A stretch of DNA of 5,422 bases from Pseudomonadota bacterium (GTDB lineage Bacteria > Pseudomonadota > Gammaproteobacteria > Xanthomonadales > Xanthomonadaceae). This document shows, piece after piece, positions 1-4,988 of the stretch. The notes below the pieces were generated by a model. The model made no database searches and was not told the DNA's origin. It saw nothing but the letters and a program-made list of their open reading frames with translations. Each line of letters begins with the position of its first letter. Positions within the stretch are counted from its first letter, which is position 1. Location of the stretch: contig JAEWJB010000072.1 of assembly GCA_023386795.1 (NCBI GenBank), positions 1 through 5,422 of the forward strand, in the 5' to 3' direction. The position numbers and the translations under genes were made by a program.

Positions 1-13
1 AGGAGGGTTAGCG

Positions 14-127
14 ATGAAAGTAAGACCATCAGTTAAGCCTATTTGCGAAAAGTGCAAAATCATTAGAAGAAAAGGTAGAGTAATGGTTATTTGCGAAAAC
101 CCAAAGCACAAGCAAAAACAAGGCTAA
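14..127 (+). CDS. rpmJ: 50S ribosomal protein L36 (bL36), zinc-binding form
   Basis: A 37-residue protein beginning MKVRPSVKPICEKCK, a complete match in length and pattern to bL36, a small late-assembling protein of the large ribosomal subunit that contacts 23S rRNA. Cys11, Cys14, Cys27 and His32 make the C-X2-C-X12-C-X4-H zinc ribbon, so this is the zinc-containing version rather than the Cys-less paralogue some bacteria use under zinc starvation. The rest is very basic, as expected for an rRNA binder. The start is fixed by AGGAGGG at 1-7, six bases upstream. It was found by direct translation because it is short. In Clostridia it usually follows infA, which would lie before the window. It is separated from rpsM by an unusually roomy 213-base gap with its own promoter signals. 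Identity is secure. Confidence 0.97.
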   Translation: MKVRPSVKPICEKCKIIRRKGRVMVICENPKHKQKQG

Positions 128-153
128 TATAAAGAAAATTTATAAAAATTTGA

Positions 154-194
154 TAGAATGGAATGCAAAATTTATTGACTTTTTTTCCATTCTA
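154..194. repeat. 10-bp perfect inverted repeat around the -35 box
   Basis: TAGAATGGAA at 154-163 and its exact reverse complement TTCCATTCTA at 185-194 are separated by 21 bases. The arm centres are 31 bp apart, about three helical turns. The 7-base T run at 180-186 lies partly inside the right arm and no T run follows it, so this is not a normal rpmJ terminator. The -35 hexamer lies in the spacer and the right arm occupies the -35/-10 spacer, so a regulator site is possible. No known regulator motif was recognised; function is inference. Confidence 0.5.
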
Positions 195-203
195 AAATAT
201 CAT
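175..203 (+). promoter_or_regulatory. Predicted sigma-A promoter for the rpsM-rplQ block
   Basis: TTGACT (175-180) and TATCAT (198-203) each match five of six bases of the vegetative sigma-factor consensus and are separated by exactly 17 bases. The DNA upstream (128-174) is very AT-rich, as in strong low-GC Gram-positive promoters. Transcription would start around 209-212, leaving a leader of about 130 bases before rpsM. This would let the S13-S11-S4-RpoA-L17 genes be transcribed independently of the upstream ribosomal genes. AT-rich genomes give chance matches, but the spacing, position and following structured leader support the call. Confidence 0.68.
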
Positions 204-224
204 TAGATAGGCATTTAATTAAGG

Positions 225-287
225 ATAAATGAATTTTAGGGCGGCTGACGATAGAATATAATTCTATTGACCTGAAGTTTTATTTAT
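225..287 (+). promoter_or_regulatory. Structured 5' leader of rpsM, candidate ribosomal-protein autoregulatory RNA
   Basis: The transcript between the predicted start site and rpsM can fold into one long interrupted stem. Bases 225-240 pair with 271-287 (16 pairs, three of them G-U, one bulge at 281). Inside is a purine-rich asymmetric loop GCGGCUGA (241-248) opposite a single A270. A top hairpin follows: 249-257 with 261-269, whose core ATAGAAT/ATTCTAT is perfect, with an AUA loop. The GC-rich internal loop stands out in AT-rich surroundings, as protein-binding or tertiary-contact loops often do. By analogy with the E. coli alpha operon, where S4 binds a leader pseudoknot before rpsM and represses translation, S4 encoded downstream is the likeliest ligand. 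No sequence match to that RNA is claimed. The fold was done by hand without energies. Confidence 0.5.
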
Positions 288-323
288 ATATATTTATCAC
301 ATTGAAAAGGGAATTTAATTACC

Positions 324-331
324 AGGAGGTG
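324..331 (+). promoter_or_regulatory. Ribosome binding site of rpsM
   Basis: AGGAGGTG is a near-perfect complement of the 16S rRNA 3' end and lies nine bases before the rpsM ATG. It sits 36 bases after the leader stem and is not occluded by it in the fold described, so any repression would need an alternative pairing or a bound protein. Confidence 0.85.
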
Positions 332-340
332 TAAGTTTTA

Positions 341-709
341 ATGGCTAGAATAGCTGGTATAGATCTACCAAAAGAAAAAAGAGTTGAGATAGGTCTAACT
401 TATATATACGGAATTGGTTTACCAACTGCACACAAAATATTAGCAGAAACTGGAGTAAACCCAGATACAAGAGTTAGAGATTTAAACGAAGACGAAGTTA
501 ACGCTATAAGAAATTTCATCAACAAGAATTTAGTTGTTGAAGGTGATTTAAGAAGAGAAATAGCACTTAACATAAAAAGATTAGTAGAAATTGGTTGCTA
601 TAGAGGAATGAGACATAGAAGAGGTCTTCCAGTAAGAGGACAAAGAACAAAAACAAATGCAAGAACTAGAAAAGGTCCAAAGAAAACTATTGCTAATAAG
701 AAAAAATAG
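341..709 (+). CDS. rpsM: 30S ribosomal protein S13 (uS13)
   Basis: A 122-residue protein beginning MARIAGIDLPKEKR, full length for uS13. It sits in the head of the small subunit, where its C-terminal tail reaches the P-site tRNA and its body contributes to the inter-subunit bridges to L5. The helix-turn-helix-like globular part covers about residues 1-80. The signature basic stretch RHRRGLPVRGQ starts at residue 91, followed by TKTNARTRKGP and a lysine-rich tail ending at 122. All arginines seen are AGA codons. It is the first gene of the block behind the leader promoter; rpsK starts 15 bases after its stop. In Proteobacteria the same position is the target of S4-mediated translational repression, and the leader here invites the same idea. 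Confidence 0.98.
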   Translation: MARIAGIDLPKEKRVEIGLTYIYGIGLPTAHKILAETGVNPDTRVRDLNEDEVNAIRNFINKNLVVEGDLRREIALNIKRLVEIGCYRGMRHRRGLPVRGQRTKTNARTRKGPKKTIANKKK

Positions 710-724
710 TAAGGAGGGAAGACA

Positions 725-1120
725 ATGGTAGCAGCAAAAGTTAAGAAAACTAGAAGAAGAAAAGAAAGAAAAAATGTTGAACATGGAGCAGCTCACATTA
801 AGTCAACTTTCAATAACTCTATCGTAACTTTAACTGATGCAGTTGGTAATGCATTATCATGGTCATCAGCGGGTGCGTTAGGATTTAGAGGGTCAAGAAA
901 GAGTACTCCTTTTGCGGCTCAAATGGCAGCTGAAACAGCGGCTAAAACAGCTATGGAACACGGATTAAAAAGTGTTGAAGTATATGTAAAAGGTCCAGGA
1001 TCAGGTAGAGAAGCTGCTATAAGAAGTTTACAAGCAGCAGGATTAGAAGTAACTTTAATTAAAGATGTTACTCCAATTCCACATAACGGATGTAGACCAC
1101 CAAAAAGAAGAAGAGTGTAG
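725..1120 (+). CDS. rpsK: 30S ribosomal protein S11 (uS11)
   Basis: A 131-residue protein, full length for uS11, which lies on the platform of the small subunit beside the E site and interacts with 16S rRNA and bS21. A basic N-terminal extension (residues 5-17) leads into HIKSTFNNSIVTLTD (24-38). The family signature GPGSGREAAIRSL spans 90-102 and the C-terminus ends DVTPIPHNGCRPPKRRRV. Asn121-Gly122 in that tail corresponds to the Asn-Gly site that becomes isoaspartate in E. coli S11. The start is supported by AAGGAGGG at 711-718, directly after the rpsM stop. The gene ends with two consecutive TAG codons in frame, a backup stop. Confidence 0.98.
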   Translation: MVAAKVKKTRRRKERKNVEHGAAHIKSTFNNSIVTLTDAVGNALSWSSAGALGFRGSRKSTPFAAQMAAETAAKTAMEHGLKSVEVYVKGPGSGREAAIRSLQAAGLEVTLIKDVTPIPHNGCRPPKRRRV

Positions 1121-1146
1121 TAGAAACATCATAGGAGGTGTAATTA

Positions 1147-1767
1147 ATGGCAAGATATACTGGAGCATCATGTAGATTGTGTAGAAGAGAAGGCGCTAAG
1201 CTATTTCTTAAAGGAGATAGATGCTATACAGATAAATGTGCTTTCGTGAGAAGAAGCTACGCACCAGGACAACATGGAGCTAGTAAAAAGAAGCTTTCTA
1301 ACTACGGAATGCAGTTAAGAGAAAAGCAAAAAGCTAAAAGAATTTATGGAGTACTTGAAAAGCAATTTTCTAAGTACTATGAAAAAGCAGATAAGATGAG
1401 AGGCATAACAGGTGAAAACCTACTTATGTTACTAGAAATGAGACTAGATAACGCAGTATTCAGATTAGGATACGGTGCATCTAGAACTGAAGCTAGACAA
1501 TTAGTTAATCACGGACATTTCTTAGTTAACGGTAAAAAAGTTGATATTGCTTCATATAAAGTAAGTGTTAACGACGTTATCTCTGTATCTGAAAAAAGCA
1601 GAGGAACTGAAAAGTTCAAAGTATTTGCTGAAAATCCAAAAACATTACCAAAATGGATAATGTCAACACCTGAAAACTTTGAAGGTAAAATAATTGCTAT
1701 GCCAGCAAGAGAAGACATTGATACTGCAATCAATGAAACTCTTATCGTTGAGTTATACAGCAAGTAA
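1147..1767 (+). CDS. rpsD: 30S ribosomal protein S4 (uS4), zinc-finger form
   Basis: A 206-residue primary 16S rRNA-binding protein that nucleates small-subunit assembly and lines the mRNA entry tunnel. It opens MARYTGASCRLCRREG; Cys9, Cys12, Cys26 and Cys31 form the N-terminal zinc site seen in Thermus and Geobacillus S4 and lost in E. coli. The S4 RNA-binding domain runs from about residue 98 (MRLDN) through the SRTEARQLVNHGHFLVNGKKV core to about 160. The length is normal. AGGAGGTG at 1133-1140 fixes the start. Its location between rpsK and rpoA is the proteobacterial/clostridial order and differs from B. subtilis, where rpsD is separate and self-regulated. S4 is the best candidate for feedback control through the leader before rpsM, though nothing in the protein proves this. 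No second rpsD copy is visible here. Confidence 0.98.
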   Translation: MARYTGASCRLCRREGAKLFLKGDRCYTDKCAFVRRSYAPGQHGASKKKLSNYGMQLREKQKAKRIYGVLEKQFSKYYEKADKMRGITGENLLMLLEMRLDNAVFRLGYGASRTEARQLVNHGHFLVNGKKVDIASYKVSVNDVISVSEKSRGTEKFKVFAENPKTLPKWIMSTPENFEGKIIAMPAREDIDTAINETLIVELYSK

Positions 1768-1775
1768 TAATATGC

Positions 1776-1810
1776 TATTTGCGAGGGGGTTATTCTCTCC
1801 TTTGCAAATA
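1776..1810 (+). promoter_or_regulatory. 14-bp hairpin in the rpoA leader, possible attenuator or translational switch
   Basis: TATTTGC (1776-1782) pairs with GCAAATA (1804-1810) perfectly. The stem continues GAGGGGG (1783-1789) with CTCCTTT (1797-1803), including three G-U pairs, closing a seven-base loop. No U-tract follows, so it is unlikely to be a strong terminator. The right-arm segment 1795-1803 can instead pair with the rpoA Shine-Dalgarno at 1851-1859 (nine pairs, one G-U), so the hairpin could keep an anti-Shine-Dalgarno out of the way. It may alternatively act as an RNA processing or stability element at the rpsD/rpoA boundary. The structure is readable directly; the role is inference. 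Confidence 0.5.
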
Positions 1811-1850
1811 TTGAATCAGTTGCCCTCATAATAAGGTTGCCACATTATAA

Positions 1851-1859
1851 AAAGGAGGG
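1851..1859 (+). promoter_or_regulatory. Ribosome binding site that decides the rpoA start
   Basis: AAAGGAGGG ends eight bases before the ATG at 1868, a normal spacing. The in-frame TTG at 1862 is only two bases away, too close to be used. This supports 1868 as the true rpoA start. Two upstream stretches, 1795-1803 and CCCTC at 1823-1827, are complementary to it. Confidence 0.85.
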
Positions 1860-1867
1860 TTTTGCGC

Positions 1868-2815
1868 ATGTTAGAAATAGAAAAACCAATAATTGAATGT
1901 ATAGAACAAAGTGAAGATGGTACTTATGGAAAATTCGTAGTTGAACCATTAGAAAGAGGATATGGAATTACTCTGGGAAATGCGTTAAGAAGAATACTTC
2001 TTTCATCATTACCTGGTGTAGCTACTACTTCTGTTAAAATTGATGGAGTACTACATGAGTTTTCTACTGTTACTGGTGTTAAGGAGGATGTTACAGAACT
2101 TATCCTTAATATTAAAGGGTTAGCTCTTAGAATGAATGGAGAAGGACCAAAGGTTATTTACATTGATTCTAAAGGACCTGGAGTAGTAACAGGTGCAGAT
2201 ATTAAAACAGATGGAGACGTTGAAGTAGTTAATAAAGATATGCATATAGCTACTCTAGACGAAAATGGAAGATTATATATGGAGCTTACTGTTAACAGAG
2301 GTAGAGGATATGTGACTCAAAATAAAAATAAGTCAGATTCATTACCATTAAGCGCTATAGCAATAGATTCAATCTATACTCCTGTAAAAAGAGTAAACTT
2401 TACAGTTGAAAATACAAGAGTTGGTCAAATTACTGACTATGATAAGTTAGCATTAGAAATATGGACTAATGGAACAATCAAGATAGATGAAGCTATAAGT
2501 CTTTCAGCCAAAATTTTAATTGAACACTTCAAACTTTTCATGTCACTTACAGATAATACAAATGACATGGAGATAATGATTGAAAAAGAAGAAGATAAAA
2601 AAGAAAAAGTCCTTGAGATGACTATTGAAGAGCTTGATCTTTCAGTTAGATCATATAACTGTTTAAAGAGAGCAGGTATAAATACTGTTCAAGAGCTTGC
2701 ATTGAGATCAATGGATGATATGATGAAAGTAAGAAACTTAGGTAAAAAATCTCTCGAAGAAGTTGAGAGAAAACTTAAGGAATTAGGCTTAGGTTTAAGA
2801 CTAAGTGACGAGTAA
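1868..2815 (+). CDS. rpoA: DNA-directed RNA polymerase subunit alpha
   Basis: A 315-residue alpha subunit starting MLEIEKPIIECIEQ; alpha dimerises to nucleate assembly of RNA polymerase and contacts UP elements and activators. The N-terminal assembly domain covers about 1-230 and includes PLERGYGITLGNALRRILL, starting at residue 27. A charged linker (EKEEDKKEK, about 236-247) joins it to the C-terminal DNA-binding domain. There VRSYNCLKRAG carries Arg261, Asn264, Cys265 and Lys267, equivalent to E. coli Arg265, Asn268, Cys269 and Lys271. NLGKKSLEE supplies Gly292, Lys294, Ser295 and Glu298, the other DNA/UP-element contacts. All key residues are present. An upstream in-frame TTG at 1862 would add two residues but is too near the ribosome binding site. 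A 100-base leader separates it from rpsD, allowing separate tuning. rplQ follows after 12 bases. Confidence 0.98.
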   Translation: MLEIEKPIIECIEQSEDGTYGKFVVEPLERGYGITLGNALRRILLSSLPGVATTSVKIDGVLHEFSTVTGVKEDVTELILNIKGLALRMNGEGPKVIYIDSKGPGVVTGADIKTDGDVEVVNKDMHIATLDENGRLYMELTVNRGRGYVTQNKNKSDSLPLSAIAIDSIYTPVKRVNFTVENTRVGQITDYDKLALEIWTNGTIKIDEAISLSAKILIEHFKLFMSLTDNTNDMEIMIEKEEDKKEKVLEMTIEELDLSVRSYNCLKRAGINTVQELALRSMDDMMKVRNLGKKSLEEVERKLKELGLGLRLSDE

Positions 2816-2827
2816 GGAGGTAGAATC

Positions 2828-3169
2828 ATGGCAGGATATCGTAAGTTAGGTCGTCCAACAGACCAAAGAAGAGCTATGCTAAGAAACCTTGTTACAAGCT
2901 TCTTAAAGCATGGTAAAATAGAAACTACAGATACAAGAGCAAAAGAAGCAAGAAGTCTTGCTGAAAAGATGATTACTTTAGCTAAAAGAGGAGATCTTCA
3001 CGCTAGAAGACAAGTATTATCTTTTGTTACTGAAGAAGCTGTAGTTAAAAGATTATTTGAAGAAATTGCTCCTAAATATACTGAGAGAAATGGTGGATAC
3101 ACTAGAATGTTCAAAGTTGGTCCTAGAAGAGGAGACGGAGCAGAAGTAGTTATACTTGAGTTAGTATAA
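2828..3169 (+). CDS. rplQ: 50S ribosomal protein L17 (bL17)
   Basis: A 113-residue protein, the usual compact length in Firmicutes (E. coli L17 is longer at the C-terminus). bL17 lies near the peptide exit tunnel of the large subunit. It begins MAGYRKLGRPTDQRRAML and ends GGYTRMFKVGPRRGDGAEVV plus a short hydrophobic tail, both family hallmarks. The ribosome binding site AAGGAGGT (2814-2821) overlaps the rpoA stop codon, which favours coupled translation with rpoA. Arg5 and Arg9 use CGT, whereas the other ribosomal arginine codons checked here are AGA. The gene ends the ribosomal block and is followed by a terminator-like hairpin. Confidence 0.98.
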   Translation: MAGYRKLGRPTDQRRAMLRNLVTSFLKHGKIETTDTRAKEARSLAEKMITLAKRGDLHARRQVLSFVTEEAVVKRLFEEIAPKYTERNGGYTRMFKVGPRRGDGAEVVILELV

Positions 3170-3175
3170 TATAGA

Positions 3176-3206
3176 GGGGATTAAGTATATACTTAGTCCC
3201 CATTTT
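3176..3206 (+). terminator. Probable Rho-independent terminator after rplQ, likely leaky
   Basis: GGGGATTAAG (3176-3185) pairs with CTTAGTCCCC (3192-3201) in ten pairs (one G-U) with a six-base TATATA loop, then ATTTTAT. Position seven bases after the rplQ stop and the GC-rich stem base are typical. The U-tract is only four long before an A, so termination is probably partial and some transcripts may enter ecfA1, which is in the same direction. Ribosomal output would thus be separated from the transporter genes. Confidence 0.75.
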
Positions 3207-3212
3207 ATCATA

Positions 3213-3276
3213 CTTAGATATAATTATTATAAAGTATATATTCAATTATAGATTTTATAATAATTATATAACTAAG
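3213..3276. repeat. 21-bp AT-rich inverted repeat before ecfA1
   Basis: The segment 3213-3233 (CTTAGATATAATTATTATAAA) is complementary to 3254-3276, with a two-base bulge (AA, 3270-3271) and a 20-base loop. All 21 pairs are Watson-Crick. No U-tract follows. The last bases of the right arm (AAG, 3274-3276) belong to the ecfA1 ribosome binding site AAGGGGG (3274-3280), so the folded RNA could partly mask it. TATAAT occurs in each half (3219-3224 and 3256-3261), but neither has a recognisable -35 partner at 16-18 bases. Together with the preceding terminator hairpin it fills the 119-base gap 3170-3288. Role unknown. Confidence 0.6.
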
Positions 3277-3280
3277 GGGG
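3274..3280 (+). promoter_or_regulatory. Ribosome binding site of ecfA1
   Basis: AAGGGGG lies eight bases before the ATG at 3289. It has a run of five G rather than the GGAGG used by most upstream genes, so it is weaker than theirs, and its first three bases lie in the right arm of the long inverted repeat. Confidence 0.6.
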
Positions 3281-3288
3281 CGAATAGC

Positions 3289-4134
3289 ATGGAAGACAAA
3301 ATCATTAAATGTGAAGATATTAGTTTTAAATATTTTTCGCACGAAAATGGAGAAGAACATTACGCATTAAATGGTGTGAACCTAGAAGTTAAAAGAGGAG
3401 AATTTTTAGTAGTACTTGGTCATAATGGATCAGGAAAATCTACTATTGCAAAACATATAAATGCGTTATTATTACCCACTGAGGGGGCAATATATGTTAA
3501 AGGTTTGAATACTAAAGATAAAGATAATTTATGGGAAGTTAGAAAAACCGCAGGAATGGTTTTTCAAAATCCAGATAATCAATTAGTTGCAACTATAGTT
3601 GAGGAAGATGTAGCATTTGGTCCTGAAAATTTAGGGGTCGAGTCTAAGGAAATAAGAGCTAGAGTAGATGAAGCGCTTAAAAAAGTTGGAATGTATGAAT
3701 ATAGAAGGCATGCACCTCACCTATTGTCAGGGGGACAAAAACAAAGAATCGCTATAGCTGGGATATTAGCTATGCAACCAGAGTGCATAATATTTGATGA
3801 GCCTACTGCTATGTTAGACCCATCAGGTAGAAAAGAAGTTATGAATACCATAAGAGAAATAAATAAAAACTTAGGAATTACCATAGTGCTTATAACACAT
3901 TATATGGATGAGGCTGCTCAAGGAGATAGAGTTATAGTTATGGAACAAGGTAAAATTGTTCTAGAAGGAAATCCAAGAGAAGTGTTTTCAAAAGTTAAGA
4001 CAATGAAGGAAATAGGACTGGATGTTCCTCAGGTTACGGAATTAGCTTATGAACTTCAAAAAGAAGGTATAAATATTAGTACCGAAATATTAAATGTAGA
4101 TGAGATGGTGAATGCATTATGTCAATTAAAGTAA
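3289..4134 (+). CDS. ecfA1: ECF transporter energy-coupling ATPase EcfA1 (CbiO-type)
   Basis: A 281-residue ABC ATPase, one of two nucleotide-binding subunits of an energy-coupling factor transporter for vitamins or metals; it acts on the cytoplasmic membrane face. Walker A GHNGSGKST is at 44-52. The Q-loop VFQNPDNQL (91-99, Gln93) has the form typical of ECF ATPases. The signature LSGGQ is at 146-150, Walker B CIIFDEP at 166-172 with catalytic Glu171, the D-loop around 175-178 and the switch His at 204, so the subunit should hydrolyse ATP. The C-terminal GLDVPQVTELAYEL (243-256) is shared with the next gene. The position after rplQ, followed by a second ATPase and EcfT, is the standard Firmicutes arrangement. 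The substrate cannot be predicted: this module serves several S components. Symbol A1 follows gene order. Confidence 0.95.
   Translation: MEDKIIKCEDISFKYFSHENGEEHYALNGVNLEVKRGEFLVVLGHNGSGKSTIAKHINALLLPTEGAIYVKGLNTKDKDNLWEVRKTAGMVFQNPDNQLVATIVEEDVAFGPENLGVESKEIRARVDEALKKVGMYEYRRHAPHLLSGGQKQRIAIAGILAMQPECIIFDEPTAMLDPSGRKEVMNTIREINKNLGITIVLITHYMDEAAQGDRVIVMEQGKIVLEGNPREVFSKVKTMKEIGLDVPQVTELAYELQKEGINISTEILNVDEMVNALCQLK
4102..4110 (+). promoter_or_regulatory. Weak ribosome binding site of ecfA2 inside ecfA1
   Basis: GAGATGGTG, eight bases before the ATG at 4119, is a poor Shine-Dalgarno compared with all others in the window. With the 16-base gene overlap, this suggests ecfA2 is translated mainly by ribosomes finishing ecfA1. 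Confidence 0.45.
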
Positions 4135-4973
4135 ACAAATTAACTCATATATATATGCCTAAGACACCTTTTGAGAAAAAGGCACTAAATAATGTATCTG
4201 TTGATATAGAACAAGGTGAATTTGTGGCATTAATTGGTCATACAGGCTCAGGTAAGTCAACATTAATCCAACATCTAAATGGATTATTGGAAGCCAGTTC
4301 TGGAGAAATAATAGTAGATGGAACTAATATCACTGCGAAGGGCGCTAAGCTAAGTGAAATAAGAAAAAAAGTAGGGTTAGTGTTCCAATATCCTGAATAT
4401 CAATTATTTGAAGAAACTATAGAAAAAGATATTGCATTTGGGCCTAGGAACTTAGCATTAGGTGAAGAAGAAATACATAAAAGAGTAATCAAGGCCATGA
4501 ATATGGTTGGACTCGATTATGAGATTTATAAAGATAAATCTCCATTTGAGTTAAGTGGTGGACAAAAACGTAGAGTTGCTATAGCAGGTGTAGTTGCAAT
4601 GGAACCTAAGGTTTTGATATTAGATGAACCTACCGCAGGATTAGATCCTAAGGGACGAGATGAGATATTAGTACAGATTCAAAAGTTACACAAAGAATAT
4701 GGAATGACTATAGTATTAGTATCTCATAGTATGGAGGACGTAGCCAAAGTTGCTAATAGAGTTATAGTAATGAATTCGGGTGAAATTATATTAGATGGAG
4801 AGCCTAAAGAAGTATTTAAGGAAAGTGAAGTACTAGAGAGTGTTGGATTAGCAGTTCCTCAGGTAACTTACTTAATAAAGGCATTGATAGAAAAAGGTTT
4901 TAAAGTAGATAAAGATATATTTACAATTGACCAAGCTAAGGAAGATCTTATTAAGATTTTAAGGAAGAACTAG
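4119..4973 (+). CDS. ecfA2: ECF transporter energy-coupling ATPase EcfA2 (CbiO-type)
   Basis: A 284-residue ABC ATPase, partner of EcfA1 in the heterodimeric motor. Walker A GHTGSGKST is at 40-48. The Q-loop FQYPEYQLF (89-97, Gln90) has Tyr where EcfA1 has Asn-Pro-Asp, a difference typical of the A1/A2 pair. LSGGQ is at 145-149, Walker B VLILDEP at 165-171 with Glu170, and the switch His at 203. Both catalytic sites therefore look intact. The C-terminus repeats the GLAVPQVTYL element (243-252) seen in EcfA1. The start overlaps the ecfA1 end by 16 bases in another reading frame; the next in-frame ATG (4155, Met13) lies past the conserved N-terminal strand, so 4119 is preferred despite a weak ribosome binding site. 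ecfT follows 15 bases downstream. Confidence 0.95.
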   Translation: MSIKVNKLTHIYMPKTPFEKKALNNVSVDIEQGEFVALIGHTGSGKSTLIQHLNGLLEASSGEIIVDGTNITAKGAKLSEIRKKVGLVFQYPEYQLFEETIEKDIAFGPRNLALGEEEIHKRVIKAMNMVGLDYEIYKDKSPFELSGGQKRRVAIAGVVAMEPKVLILDEPTAGLDPKGRDEILVQIQKLHKEYGMTIVLVSHSMEDVAKVANRVIVMNSGEIILDGEPKEVFKESEVLESVGLAVPQVTYLIKALIEKGFKVDKDIFTIDQAKEDLIKILRKN

Positions 4974-4988
4974 GGGAGGGATTTTAAA

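Noticed and set aside
154..194. Terminator for rpmJ
   Set aside because: The loop is 21 bases, the stem is AT-rich, and no T run follows the right arm on the + strand.
229..261. Ten-codon leader peptide (MNFRAADDRI) in the rpsM leader
   Set aside because: AAGGA at 221-225 is only three bases from its ATG, the peptide has no regulatory codon run, and the stretch is better explained as the left side of the leader stem.
581..796. Minus-strand open frame of 71 codons across the rpsM/rpsK junction
   Set aside because: It is antisense to two certain ribosomal genes, is rich in Ser/Phe/Cys from complementing AGA/AAG codons, and resembles no protein I know.
1509..1829. Minus-strand open frame of 106 codons antisense to the end of rpsD
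   Set aside because: It mirrors the S4 coding sequence and the following hairpin; no ribosome site or recognisable domain was seen.
1820..1848. TTGCCC-17-CATTAT as a separate rpoA promoter
   Set aside because: Both hexamers are poor matches, and a start seven bases downstream would fall inside the ribosome binding site.
3219..3261. Two TATAAT boxes as promoters for ecfA1
   Set aside because: Neither has a -35-like hexamer or an extended -10 TG at the right distance; in such AT-rich DNA they are expected by chance and are part of the inverted repeat.
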